DNA of 47,289 nucleotides from an uncultured Collinsella sp. (GCA_902489965.1 CABUCA010000007.1:1-47289); one strand, 5' to 3'. Numbered from the stretch's first letter, positions 10,833-19,251 are shown. Notes: generated from the sequence alone by a model not told the origin. A program made the numbers and translations.

Positions 10833-11723
10833 TTGTTTATCGCCTATATCGCACGCGTCGAGGGACTTTCTCCCAACACGGTGACGGCCTATGGCTCGAG
10901 GCTGGAGCGCTTTGCTGCGTGGTGCGAACGCGAGGGCATCGACGCTCGCGCCGCCGACGTACGGACCGTTCGTTCCTATTTGGCCGAGCTGTCGCGTGGC
11001 CAGGTGGCGGCTCGGACCCTTGCGGCACACCTGTCTGCCATTCGCTCACTCTATCGGTGGATGGCTGTCGAGGGGATTGTCGAGGGCGATGCGGTCTCGG
11101 CGATCGCATCGCCCAAGCTGCCGCGCGACCTGCCGGGCGTCCTTACGACTCAACAGGTGGAGGCACTCCTCAAAGCCCCCGATACCTCAACACCCGCGGG
11201 ACTGCGCGATGCGGCGATGCTCGAGTTGCTCTATGCCTCGGGTGCCCGCATCTCAGAGCTTGCGGCGCTCAATGTGGAATCCATCTCATGGTCCGAGCGC
11301 ACGCTGCGCCTGTGGGGCAAGGGGAGCAAAGAACGTATCGTCCCCCTGTATCGTCGTGCGCTCGAGGTGACTCGTTTCTATATTGAGGAGGGGAGGCCGG
11401 TGTTGCTCGCTCAGGCAAAGCGCCGTGACCCCGCCACCGGGCCGCATCCGCTGCTTATATCGGCGCGCGGCAATCGCATGAGCGCCGCCATGCTCCGGCG
11501 GCGGTTCCATACGCTGGCGACGCTCGCCGGCATTCCGGCCGACATCGCCCCGCATGCGATGCGCCATACCTTTGCGACCGATTTGCTCGAGGGCGGTGCG
11601 GACCTGCGCTCGGTCCAAGAGCTGCTGGGTCATGCGAGCCTGTCCACGACGCAGATCTACACGCATCTCACACCCGATCGGCTTAAGCGGGCTGTGGCTC
11701 AAGCCCATCCCCGCGGCGAATAG
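10833..11723 (+). CDS. xerC: Tyrosine recombinase XerC/XerD family
   Basis: A site-specific recombinase of 296 residues from TTG 10833, near the ~300 of XerC/D, which resolve chromosome dimers at dif with FtsK. An N-terminal SAM-like core-binding domain (LSPNTVTAYGSRLERF) precedes the catalytic domain with R139 (GARISE), K163 (GKGSKER), H241 and R244 (HAMRH), H267 (LGHAS) and the nucleophile Y276 (QIYTHL). All catalytic residues are present. The start is uncertain: TTG 10833 has no Shine-Dalgarno and cuts helix 1 short, while GGAGG at 10789-10793 points to an AUA codon at 10803 that overlaps the trmFO stop. Position after trmFO matches Bacillus codV. XerC versus XerD cannot be told apart from sequence alone. 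Confidence 0.92.
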   Translation: MFIAYIARVEGLSPNTVTAYGSRLERFAAWCEREGIDARAADVRTVRSYLAELSRGQVAARTLAAHLSAIRSLYRWMAVEGIVEGDAVSAIASPKLPRDLPGVLTTQQVEALLKAPDTSTPAGLRDAAMLELLYASGARISELAALNVESISWSERTLRLWGKGSKERIVPLYRRALEVTRFYIEEGRPVLLAQAKRRDPATGPHPLLISARGNRMSAAMLRRRFHTLATLAGIPADIAPHAMRHTFATDLLEGGADLRSVQELLGHASLSTTQIYTHLTPDRLKRAVAQAHPRGE

Positions 11724-11772
11724 TTGCTGGGACGTCCCGCGCCGCACTCAGGTGTGTGGTTTTGATTGCGGG

Positions 11773-11801
11773 TTGGCAGGAAGAAGCATTCCTGCTATCA
11801 T
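11773..11801 (+). promoter_or_regulatory. rpsB-tsf promoter
   Basis: TTGGCA (11773-11778), a 17-bp spacer and TATCAT (11796-11801) with an upstream TGC giving an extended -10. The best promoter match in the window. Transcription near 11808 leaves a leader of about 135 nt. Confidence 0.8.
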
Positions 11802-11893
11802 TCATCGGGTTGCTTCACGGCAACATGTTTTTATCACGCACGCGCGGCTACTTCATACCGTGGTGCCCGGGCTTTGGTAGCACATGTCCGGGT

Positions 11894-11929
11894 TGGTTTT
11901 GGAGGATGACCCCGCGCGGAGGCAAACCA
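11894..11929 (+). promoter_or_regulatory. Stem in the rpsB leader next to the Shine-Dalgarno
   Basis: TGGTTT (11894-11899) pairs with AAACCA (11924-11929), ending one base before the AGGAGG Shine-Dalgarno (11931-11936). Autoregulation of rpsB by S2 is known in E. coli; a similar role here is inference. Confidence 0.3.
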
Positions 11930-11942
11930 CAGGAGGTTTAAC

Positions 11943-12671
11943 ATGGCTACCAAGATTAATATCCGCACCCTGCTCGAGGCCGGCTGCCACTTCGGTCACC
12001 AGACCCGTCGCTGGAACCCCAAGATGAAGCCGTTCATCTTCGGTGAGCGCAACGGCATCTATATCCTTGACCTCAAGCAGACCATCCTCGACGCCGACCA
12101 GGCCTACACCTTCGTCAAGAACGTCGCCAAGGGTGGCAACGTGCTGTTCGTCGGCACCAAGAAGCAGGCTCAGGAGGCCGTCAAGAACGCTGCTGAGCGC
12201 GCCAACATGCCTTACATCAACCAGCGTTGGCTCGGCGGTATGCTGACCAACTTCGTCACCATCCGCTCCCGCATCAACCGCATGGAGGAGCTCGAGGCTA
12301 TGGTCGAGGACGGCCGCATGGCAGTGCTCCCCAAGAAGGAGCAGGCTGTTCTCGGCAAGGAGCTCACCAAGCTCCAGACCAACCTCGGTGGCGCCCGCGA
12401 CATGAAGGGTCTGCCCCAGGCTCTCTTCGTCATCGACACCAAGCGCGAGGAGAACGCCATCAAGGAGGCCCAGCGCCTGAACATCCCCGTCGTCGCCCTG
12501 ATCGACACCAACTCCGATCCCGACGAGGTCGAGTACGGCATCCCCTGCAACGATGACGCTATCTCCGCTGTCACCCTTATGTGCGAGCTCATGGCTGACG
12601 CCTGCCTCGCTGGCTCCGGCAAGGAGCAGGTCTCCGAGGCCGAGATGGCCGCTGAGCCCAAGGCCGAGTAA
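11943..12671 (+). CDS. rpsB: 30S ribosomal protein S2
   Basis: A 242-residue S2. The opening LLEAGCHFGHQTRRWNPKMK, the GIYILDLKQT stretch, LFVGTKKQAQ, and the RWLGGMLTNF motif are all diagnostic. S2 binds late to the 30S platform and helps recruit S1 where present. ATG 11943 follows AGGAGG at 11931-11936. It is transcribed from a strong upstream promoter together with tsf, 45 bp downstream, the near-universal rpsB-tsf pair. Codon use is strongly biased to C-ending codons, consistent with high expression. The last ~20 residues are acidic and variable as usual. Confidence 0.98.
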   Translation: MATKINIRTLLEAGCHFGHQTRRWNPKMKPFIFGERNGIYILDLKQTILDADQAYTFVKNVAKGGNVLFVGTKKQAQEAVKNAAERANMPYINQRWLGGMLTNFVTIRSRINRMEELEAMVEDGRMAVLPKKEQAVLGKELTKLQTNLGGARDMKGLPQALFVIDTKREENAIKEAQRLNIPVVALIDTNSDPDEVEYGIPCNDDAISAVTLMCELMADACLAGSGKEQVSEAEMAAEPKAE

Positions 12672-12716
12672 ATCAGTCTTAGTTAATTCTTTTTCATCTC
12701 TTTGAAAGGAACCACA

Positions 12717-13586
12717 ATGGCCCAGATTACCGCCGCTATGGTTAAGCAGCTCCGCGAGATGACCGACTCCCCGATGATGGAGTGCAAGAAGGCTCTCGTC
12801 GAGGCTGACGGCGACATGGACGCCGCTGTCGACGTTCTGCGTAAGAACGGCCTTGCCAAGGCTGCCAAGAAGGCTGGCCGTGAGACCAACGAGGGCGCTG
12901 TCGCCGCGTTCGTCTCCGAGGATGGCAAGACCGGCGCTCTGCTCGAGCTCTCCTGCGAGACCGACTTCGTTGGCTCCAACGCCAAGTTCACCGGCTTTGC
13001 TTCCAAGGTCGCTGAGGTTGTCGCTACCACCGAGCCTGCTGACGTCGACGCTCTGCTCGAGAAGCCGATGGGCGAGGAGACCGTTTCCTCCGAGCTCACC
13101 GAGATGATTCACATCATGGGCGAGAACATGAAGATCTCCCGCTTCGCTGCTCGCAAGGCTGAGAACGGCGCGCTCGCTTCTTACATCCACATGGGTGGTA
13201 AGATCGGCGTCCTCGTCGAGTTCGCCTTCGAGAAGGCCGAGACCGCTCAGGCTGAGTCCTTCAAGACCTTCGCTCACGACGTTGCCCTTCAGGTTGCCGC
13301 CGTCGCCCCGATCTGTGCTACCCGCGATCAGGTTCCGGCCGAGACCGTCGAGCACGAGAAGCAGATCTACATGGCTCAGGCTGCCGAGTCCGGTAAGCCC
13401 GAGGCTATCCAGGAGAAGATGGCTGTCGGCCGTCTGGAGAAGTTCTACAAGCAGTCCGTGCTCACCGAGCAGGAGTTCATCAAGGACAGCTCCCTCACCA
13501 TCAAGAAGTACGCTGAGCAGGTCTCCAAGGAGCTCGGCGACACCATTACCGTCGTTGCCTTTGACCGTCTGGTTCGTGGCGAGTAA
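12717..13586 (+). CDS. tsf: Elongation factor Ts
   Basis: A 289-residue EF-Ts, the GDP/GTP exchange factor for EF-Tu. The N-terminal UBA-like domain (VKQLREMTDSPMMECKKAL) is followed by the signature CETDFVGSNAKF, which contains the TDFV motif that disrupts the Mg site of EF-Tu. Two core subdomains and a helical end complete the expected length. ATG 12717 follows GAAAGGA at 12704-12710; an in-frame TTG at 12702 is rejected because it contains that Shine-Dalgarno. A strong terminator follows, so rpsB-tsf forms a closed transcription unit. Confidence 0.98.
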   Translation: MAQITAAMVKQLREMTDSPMMECKKALVEADGDMDAAVDVLRKNGLAKAAKKAGRETNEGAVAAFVSEDGKTGALLELSCETDFVGSNAKFTGFASKVAEVVATTEPADVDALLEKPMGEETVSSELTEMIHIMGENMKISRFAARKAENGALASYIHMGGKIGVLVEFAFEKAETAQAESFKTFAHDVALQVAAVAPICATRDQVPAETVEHEKQIYMAQAAESGKPEAIQEKMAVGRLEKFYKQSVLTEQEFIKDSSLTIKKYAEQVSKELGDTITVVAFDRLVRGE

Positions 13587-13609
13587 ATAAGCTCTTGTAG
13601 CTGGTAATG

Positions 13610-13644
13610 AGCAGGCTGTGGGTTTTACTCACAGCCTGCTTTTT
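13610..13644 (+). terminator. Intrinsic terminator after tsf
   Basis: A perfect 11-bp stem (13610-13620 with 13630-13640) with a 9-nt loop and a TTTTT run to 13644. Confidence 0.93.
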
Positions 13645-13665
13645 CATGGCTCTTCTTAGAGCCTT

Positions 13666-13674
13666 TGATAGAAT
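13666..13674 (+). promoter_or_regulatory. Candidate extended -10 promoter of pyrH
   Basis: TGATAGAAT gives an extended -10 (TAGAAT at 13669-13674), 30 bp before the pyrH start and just after the tsf terminator. No good -35 is seen. Confidence 0.45.
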
Positions 13675-13704
13675 GTTGAGAGTTCAATCTAAAGGAGGAT
13701 CGCT

Positions 13705-14427
13705 TTGTCCGACATCCGATATAAACGCGTGCTTCTTAAGCTTTCTGGCGAAGCACTGATGGGCGACGGCCAGTATGGCATCGACCCCAAGGTTACCGAC
13801 CATCTTGCCAAACAGGTCAAGGAGCTGCTCGCCGTTGGCCATGAGGTCGGCGTCGTTGTCGGCGGCGGCAATATTTTCCGCGGCATGGCCGGCGCTGCCG
13901 GTGGCATGGAGCGTGCTCAGGCCGACTACATGGGCATGCTGGCAACCGTTATGAACGCGCTCGCCCTGCAGGATGCCTTCGAGCACAACGATGTTCCCTG
14001 CCGCGTTATGAGCGCTATCCAGATGAACGAGATCTGCGAGCCCTATATTCGCCGTCGCGCCATCAACCACCTTTCCAAGGGCAACGTCGTTATCTTTGCC
14101 GCCGGTTCGGGCAATCCGTACTTTACGACCGACACCGCCGCGGCTCTTCGTGCGTGCGAGATCGGCGCCGAGATTCTGATTAAAGCCACCAAGGTTGACG
14201 GCATCTACGACAAGGATCCCGTCAAGTGCGCCGACGCCGTCCGTTTTGACAAGATTACCTATCACGAGGTGCTCGTCCGCGGTCTGCAGGTTATGGATTC
14301 CACGGCTACGGCACTGTGCCAGGACAACCGTATGCCGATTTTGGTCCTCAACATCGATGGCGAGGACACCGTCAAGCGCGCGCTCGCGGGTGAGCCCGTC
14401 GGCACGCTCGTCTATCAGGAGGATTAA
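13705..14427 (+). CDS. pyrH: Uridylate (UMP) kinase
   Basis: A 240-residue bacterial UMP kinase of the amino-acid-kinase fold, making UDP from UMP for RNA and nucleotide-sugar synthesis. Diagnostic segments are RVLLKLSGEAL, VVVGGGNIFRG, and TDTAAALRA; DGIYDKDP near residue 170 is the nucleotide-binding loop. The start is TTG 13705, placed by AAAGGAGG at 13691-13698; no ATG fits. frr begins 2 bp after the stop, so the pair is cotranscribed. Despite the name it does not belong to the pyr biosynthesis operon further along this window, and its place next to frr is conserved across bacteria. Confidence 0.97.
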   Translation: MSDIRYKRVLLKLSGEALMGDGQYGIDPKVTDHLAKQVKELLAVGHEVGVVVGGGNIFRGMAGAAGGMERAQADYMGMLATVMNALALQDAFEHNDVPCRVMSAIQMNEICEPYIRRRAINHLSKGNVVIFAAGSGNPYFTTDTAAALRACEIGAEILIKATKVDGIYDKDPVKCADAVRFDKITYHEVLVRGLQVMDSTATALCQDNRMPILVLNIDGEDTVKRALAGEPVGTLVYQED

Positions 14428-14429
14428 GC

Positions 14430-14966
14430 ATGGCAGAGAACATCACCGCCCATATGGACAAGTCGCTCGAGTCCCTCAAGCATAACTTCTCCAAGGTCCG
14501 TACCGGCCGCGCCAATGCCAACATTCTGTCCGACATCACCGTCGATTATTACGGTGTTCCCACGCCGGTCACGCAGGTTGCCGCCGTCAAGACCCCCGAG
14601 GCCCACATGCTGCTCATCGAGCCGTGGGACAAGGCACTCATCAACGCTATCGTCAAGGCCATCGGCGCTTCCGATCTGGGTATTACCCCCAACTCCGATG
14701 GCACCGTCGTTCGTCTGCCGTTCCCGGCTCCCACCGAGGAGCGCCGTCGCGAGCTCGTCAAGGAGTGCCGCGAGTACGCCGAGCAGGCCAAGGTGTCTAT
14801 CCGTAACATCCGTCGCGACTTCAACAACAAGCTTGAGCGCGATGAGGAGCTCACCGAGGACGATGTCCGTCGCGAGCAGGCCAAGGTCCAGAAGCACACC
14901 GATGAGTATGTCGCCAAGGTCGAGGAGCTTCTGAAGGAAAAAGAAGCCGAGGTCATGGAGATCTAA
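14430..14966 (+). CDS. frr: Ribosome recycling factor
   Basis: A 178-residue RRF (family ~185). With EF-G it splits post-termination ribosomes. The N-terminal helix carries the invariant KVRTGRANANIL, domain II follows (YYGVPTPVTQVA), and the C-terminal helices include ERRRELVKECREYAEQAKVSIRNIRRD. All are typical. ATG 14430 lies 2 bp after the pyrH stop. The next gene, uppS, starts 1 bp after its TAA, so translation coupling is likely along pyrH-frr-uppS-cdsA-dxr. Confidence 0.98.
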   Translation: MAENITAHMDKSLESLKHNFSKVRTGRANANILSDITVDYYGVPTPVTQVAAVKTPEAHMLLIEPWDKALINAIVKAIGASDLGITPNSDGTVVRLPFPAPTEERRRELVKECREYAEQAKVSIRNIRRDFNNKLERDEELTEDDVRREQAKVQKHTDEYVAKVEELLKEKEAEVMEI

Positions 14967-14967
14967 G

Positions 14968-15762
14968 GTGCAATACGACGAGCATAAACTGGTCGAGTAC
15001 TTTGCCGACGCCCCTGCGGGCGTCGGTTTTTCCGACCTTGACCTCAATAACATTCCGCACCATATCTCGTGCATCATGGACGGCAATGGTCGTTGGGCCA
15101 CATCGCGCGGTCTTGCACGCACCGAGGGCCACAAGGCGGGTATCGTCTCCCTTCGTGAGATTATTACCGCCTGCGTGCGTCTGGGCGTCGACGTGCTTTC
15201 GGCCTATGCGTTTTCTACCGAAAACTGGAACCGCCCGCAGCATGAGGTCAACGTCTTGATGCACCTGTTTGCCAAGACGTTTATCGACGAGCTGCCGCTT
15301 CTGAAGCGCGAAAACGTGCGCGTTGTCTTTTTGGGTGACATTTCCGCGCTGCCCAAGAAGACCCGCGACGTTTTTGAACGCGGTCTTGCCGAGTGCGCCA
15401 ATCACACCGGCATGACGCTGGCGCTTGCCGTCAACTACGGCGCGCGTGCCGAGATTACCCGCGCTGTCCGTCAGATCGCACTCGACGCTGCCGCCGGTAA
15501 GATCGATCCTGGCTCAATTGATGACGACATGGTGGCTTCCCACCTCTATACCGCCGGCCTTCCCGATCCTGAGCTTGTGATTCGCACTTCTGGTGAGCTG
15601 CGCCTTTCGAACTATCTGCTGTGGCAGGTGGCTTATTCCGAATTCTACGTCACCGATACCTATTGGCCCGACTTTGATCGTTGGGGCCTTGTCGACGCCA
15701 TTTTGGCCTATCAGGGCCGTGACCGTAGGTTTGGTGGTCTGAGCAAGACCGAGGAGGCTTAA
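14968..15762 (+). CDS. uppS: Undecaprenyl diphosphate synthase
   Basis: A 264-residue cis-prenyltransferase making the C55 lipid carrier for peptidoglycan. The signature CIMDGNGRWA contains the catalytic Asp (D38), followed by GLARTEGHKAG and the SAYAFSTENWNRP segment; the C-terminal RTSGELRLSNYLLWQVAYSE is equally diagnostic. An N-terminal extension of about 30 residues is slightly long. The start is GTG 14968, with GGAG at 14957-14960. It sits in the conserved frr-uppS-cdsA-dxr-rseP-ispG run, so the pathway for its precursors (dxr, ispG) is encoded alongside. Confidence 0.96.
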   Translation: MQYDEHKLVEYFADAPAGVGFSDLDLNNIPHHISCIMDGNGRWATSRGLARTEGHKAGIVSLREIITACVRLGVDVLSAYAFSTENWNRPQHEVNVLMHLFAKTFIDELPLLKRENVRVVFLGDISALPKKTRDVFERGLAECANHTGMTLALAVNYGARAEITRAVRQIALDAAAGKIDPGSIDDDMVASHLYTAGLPDPELVIRTSGELRLSNYLLWQVAYSEFYVTDTYWPDFDRWGLVDAILAYQGRDRRFGGLSKTEEA

Positions 15763-15764
15763 TC

Positions 15765-16664
15765 GTGTCCGATCGTCCCAAGGCAATTGCTCCCAAGACA
15801 TCTGAGCGCAAGGCCGTCGCTGCGGGAGCGCCCGCAGCGAAGAATGGCACCGGTTCGTGGCTTGCCGGCTTTATCACCCGTGCCGCCGCCGGTATCGTCT
15901 ATGCCGTTGTCTTTATCCTGTGCCTGGTTTTGGGTATTGTGCCCACGGCCATCTTTGTTTCCGTCATGAGCGGTCTGTGCTGCTATGAGTTTTTCCGTAT
16001 GACAAGGCTCGATGGCAAGATGGCTAACGAGCGCATGGGTATCGCTGCCGCCGTGCTCTTTCCGCTGTCGGCGTTGGGCGATTCGATGCTGCTGAATGCC
16101 CTGCTTTTTGCCCTGATGCTCGCTGTGGGCATTTGGTATGTCTGGTCGCCGCGTACCCGCATCTCTGATGTGGCCGTGACGCTCATGGGTCCCATCTACA
16201 CTGGCTTTATGCTGTCGGCTATCGTGCTGCTGCGCGATGCCGTGCCCGGTTTTGCCGGCGCCCTGCTTTCGGTGGGCGTTTGTTCGTCCCTTTGGGTCTC
16301 CGATTCGTTTGCCTACATCGTGGGCAGCCGTATCGGTAAACACAAGATGGTCCCCAAGATCTCTCCCAAAAAGAGCTGGGAGGGGTTTGTTGGCGGCATT
16401 CTTGGCTCGGTTTTGATTTGGCTCATCCTGTGGGCGACGCACTTCTACAAGCTCAGCCTGCCCTATGCGCTGCTGTGCGGCGTGGTCGTGTCCGTCCTGG
16501 GCGTTATCGGCGACCTCATCGAGTCGCGCATCAAGCGCGGTGTGGGCGTCAAGGATTCCGGCAACCTTATCCCGGGCCATGGCGGCATGCTCGATCGTAG
16601 CGATTCGCTTATCTTTGGCTGCATTACCGCGCAGCTGCTTTTGATGATCGGAGGCGTGCTGTAA
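15765..16664 (+). CDS. cdsA: Phosphatidate cytidylyltransferase (CDP-diacylglycerol synthase)
   Basis: A 299-residue integral membrane enzyme converting phosphatidic acid and CTP to CDP-diacylglycerol for phospholipid synthesis. About 30 polar residues precede a series of hydrophobic segments consistent with about eight membrane helices. The C-terminal family signature is complete: ESRIKRGVGVKDSGNLIPGH, continuing GGMLDRSDSL, with the metal-binding aspartates. The start is GTG 15765, 2 bp after the uppS stop, and the stop overlaps the dxr ATG by one base (TAATG). Confidence 0.95.
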   Translation: MSDRPKAIAPKTSERKAVAAGAPAAKNGTGSWLAGFITRAAAGIVYAVVFILCLVLGIVPTAIFVSVMSGLCCYEFFRMTRLDGKMANERMGIAAAVLFPLSALGDSMLLNALLFALMLAVGIWYVWSPRTRISDVAVTLMGPIYTGFMLSAIVLLRDAVPGFAGALLSVGVCSSLWVSDSFAYIVGSRIGKHKMVPKISPKKSWEGFVGGILGSVLIWLILWATHFYKLSLPYALLCGVVVSVLGVIGDLIESRIKRGVGVKDSGNLIPGHGGMLDRSDSLIFGCITAQLLLMIGGVL

Positions 16665-17851
16665 TGTCCTTCCAGACGACGTATGGCCCCGATGGACGTC
16701 TCCGTGTTGCCATCCTGGGTTGTACGGGCTCTATCGGCACCCAGGCGCTCGATGTGTGCCGCCAGCATGCCGATCGCCTGCAGGTGACGGCGCTGTCCGT
16801 TAACTCCAGTACCTCCGAGCTCGTTGCCGCTGCCCGCGAGTTCTCGGTTCCGGCGGTTGCCGTGGCCGATGTCGCTCATGGCGATGACGCCGTGCTGCAG
16901 GAGTTGCCCGAGGGAACGAAGCTCGGCGTTGGCGCGCAGGCGGTTTGCGAGCTCGCGTGTCGCGACGATGTCGACTGCGTGCTCGTCGCTATTGTGGGCG
17001 CCGCCGGTCTCGAGGCGAGCCATGCGGCCTTGACCTCGAATAAGCGTCTTGCCCTTGCCAACAAGGAGTCCCTCGTCGTCGGCGGCGACTTGCTTATGCC
17101 GTTGGCGCAACCGGGCCAGCTTATTCCAGTCGACTCTGAGCACTCCGCCATCTACCAGTGCTATCTGGGGGAGAACCCACGCGAGGCTCATTGTATTTGG
17201 CTCACCTGCTCGGGCGGTCCGTTTTTTGGCCGCACGCGCGACGAGCTCAATCGCGTGACGCGTGCCGATGCCCTCGCACATCCCACGTGGGCCATGGGCG
17301 CCAAGATCACCATCGACTCCGCCACCCTCATGAACAAGGGCCTGGAGCGCATTGAGGCCATGCATCTGTTTAACTGCGACCTCGATTTCATTAACGTGGT
17401 CGTGCAGCGTCAGTCCAAGATTCACTCTATGGTCGAGTTTGCCGACGGCTCCGTGATGGCGCATCTCGGTGCTTCCGACATGCGTATTCCCATCCAGTTC
17501 GCGTTCTCGTATCCCGAGCGTTGGGATACCCCGGCGCCTCGTATCGATTTCCGCGAGCTGGGGCAGCTCACGTTTGATGCTGCCGACATGGATACCTTCC
17601 GCTGTCTGGCACTGGCCGAGCGTGCCGGCAAGACGGGTGGCACCATGCCGTGCGTGCTCAATGCCGCCAACGAGGTCGCCGTCGATGCCTTCCTGCACGA
17701 TGGCTGCAGCTTTACCGATATCGATCGCATTGTGGAATCCTGCATGGATGCCCACGATATGCAGGCGGTCGATTCGTTTGAGCAGCTTCGCGACATCGAT
17801 GCGTGGGCGCGTGAAAAGGCTGCGCAGGTACTCGCCGCAACCCGTTCCTAA
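16664..17851 (+). CDS. dxr: 1-deoxy-D-xylulose 5-phosphate reductoisomerase
   Basis: A 395-residue Dxr, the NADPH-dependent enzyme forming MEP in the non-mevalonate isoprenoid route and the target of fosmidomycin. The NADPH-binding ILGCTGSIGTQAL, the LALANKESLVVGG segment, the metal/substrate motif VDSEHSAIYQCL-like VDSEHSAIYQCY, and KITIDSATLMNKGLE are all present. ATG 16664 overlaps the cdsA stop. A later pathway enzyme, ispG, is encoded two genes on, with the rseP protease gene between, an arrangement shared by many Gram-positive and actinobacterial genomes. Confidence 0.97.
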   Translation: MSFQTTYGPDGRLRVAILGCTGSIGTQALDVCRQHADRLQVTALSVNSSTSELVAAAREFSVPAVAVADVAHGDDAVLQELPEGTKLGVGAQAVCELACRDDVDCVLVAIVGAAGLEASHAALTSNKRLALANKESLVVGGDLLMPLAQPGQLIPVDSEHSAIYQCYLGENPREAHCIWLTCSGGPFFGRTRDELNRVTRADALAHPTWAMGAKITIDSATLMNKGLERIEAMHLFNCDLDFINVVVQRQSKIHSMVEFADGSVMAHLGASDMRIPIQFAFSYPERWDTPAPRIDFRELGQLTFDAADMDTFRCLALAERAGKTGGTMPCVLNAANEVAVDAFLHDGCSFTDIDRIVESCMDAHDMQAVDSFEQLRDIDAWAREKAAQVLAATRS

Positions 17852-17876
17852 CCCATAAGGATTGCTTTTTCGTTTT

Positions 17877-19238
17877 ATGGATACTGTTCTGAGCGTTCTC
17901 TCATCGGTCTTTTGGGGCCTGCTGATGCTTTCCGTCCTCGTGTTTTTGCACGAGGGCGGCCACTTTTTGGCGGCGCGTGCCTGCGGCGTCCGTGTGACCG
18001 AGTTCTTTTTGGGCCTGCCGTGCCGCTTTGACATCCATTACACGTCGCGTCGCATTGGAACCAAGTTTGGCGTGACCCCGCTGCTGCTGGGTGGCTACGC
18101 TGCCATCTGCGGTATGGATCCGACCGATGTCTCCTGCGCCGATCGCGTGCTCGCGGCTATCTACCGTCATGGTCGCGTGACCGTGGCCGACCTTGCTGTC
18201 GAGCTCGAGCTTTCCGAGGAGGATGTGCTCGAGGCTTGTGCTCTGTTGCTGGGCTGGGGCTCCATCGCTCCCTGGTATGAGGAAGGGGAGAAACCCTCGC
18301 CGAGCTACTATCCCACCAAGTATCAGACGCTGCCGCGAGACGCGGCGGGTTACACCACCTTTGACGGCCGCCGGTTCGATCGAGAGCATGCGACTGCCGA
18401 GGGCGATGTGTGGGAGCTGCCGTGCGGCGAGGCTGATTTCTTGGCGCAAGAGCGCTCGCACACTTATCTTGGCCAGGGCTTTCTCAAGCGCGCCTTTATG
18501 CTGCTCGCGGGCATTCTCGTCAATATCCTGACGGGTTTTTTGCTGCTTATGAGCATCTATTCCATTGCGGGCGTCACCGTGCCGATCGATACCAACGTGA
18601 TCGGTCAGGTTGACGAGGGGTCTATTGCCGCCAAGGCGGGTATCGAGGCTGGTGATGCGATCCTTTCGGTTGACGGTGTATCGTGCTCCACATGGATGAA
18701 CGTTTACGATGCCATCGGCAAGGCCGCCGGTAAGGACGATATCGCCATCGAGTACGAGCGTGACGGCAAGCAGCATTCGACCACGGTTGCGCTCAAAGAG
18801 GACGAGCGCCTAGGTGTGTATGCCTCTACGCAGGTAGTCCGTTTGGACCCCATCACCTCGGCGCGTCTGTCATTCTCCTATGTTGTGCAGACCGCGGAGG
18901 GCGTGATGCGCCTGCTCCAGCCGCAGCATACGATGGAGATTCTCGATCAGTCTTCTTCGATCGTGGGTATTAGCGTTATGTCCTCACAGGCTGCTGCTGC
19001 CGGTCCTGCCACATTCCTTTCGTTTGCCGCCCTCATTTCGTTCTCGCTTGGCTTTATGAACCTGCTGCCCATCCCACCACTCGATGGCGGCAAGCTGGTC
19101 ATCGAGATCATTCAAAAGATTGCGGGCCGCGAGCTACCTCTCAAGGTCCAGACGATTGTGAGCTATGTGGGCATCGCGCTCTTTGCGCTGCTGTTTGTCT
19201 ATATGCTTCGTTCCGACATCCTTCGATTTATTCTGTAG
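17877..19238 (+). CDS. rseP: RseP/RasP-type site-2 zinc metalloprotease with inserted winged-helix-like region
   Basis: A 453-residue intramembrane protease that would cut membrane-bound regulators such as anti-sigma factors. The zinc motif HEGGH is at 25-29 in the first membrane helix, a PDZ domain spans about 235-310 (GSIAAKAGIEAGDAILSVDG), and the third metal ligand D403 lies in NLLPIPPLDGG. Unusual is about 115 residues between the GGY segment (~76) and the second membrane helix (~204), where relatives have 30-50. Residues ~89-134 look like a winged helix. The start is uncertain: ATG 17877 has AAGG 16 bp upstream, TTG 17862 only 1 bp from it. The gene sits between dxr and ispG as in many genomes. 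Confidence 0.9.
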   Translation: MDTVLSVLSSVFWGLLMLSVLVFLHEGGHFLAARACGVRVTEFFLGLPCRFDIHYTSRRIGTKFGVTPLLLGGYAAICGMDPTDVSCADRVLAAIYRHGRVTVADLAVELELSEEDVLEACALLLGWGSIAPWYEEGEKPSPSYYPTKYQTLPRDAAGYTTFDGRRFDREHATAEGDVWELPCGEADFLAQERSHTYLGQGFLKRAFMLLAGILVNILTGFLLLMSIYSIAGVTVPIDTNVIGQVDEGSIAAKAGIEAGDAILSVDGVSCSTWMNVYDAIGKAAGKDDIAIEYERDGKQHSTTVALKEDERLGVYASTQVVRLDPITSARLSFSYVVQTAEGVMRLLQPQHTMEILDQSSSIVGISVMSSQAAAAGPATFLSFAALISFSLGFMNLLPIPPLDGGKLVIEIIQKIAGRELPLKVQTIVSYVGIALFALLFVYMLRSDILRFIL

Positions 19239-19251
19239 GGGAGTGTTTGGA

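Noticed and set aside
11853..13355. A 500-codon minus-strand open frame across rpsB and tsf
   Set aside because: An antisense shadow of two highly expressed genes; low-complexity translation and no start signal.
16463..18034. A 523-codon minus-strand open frame across cdsA, dxr and rseP
   Set aside because: It crosses three secure genes and has no recognisable motif or Shine-Dalgarno.
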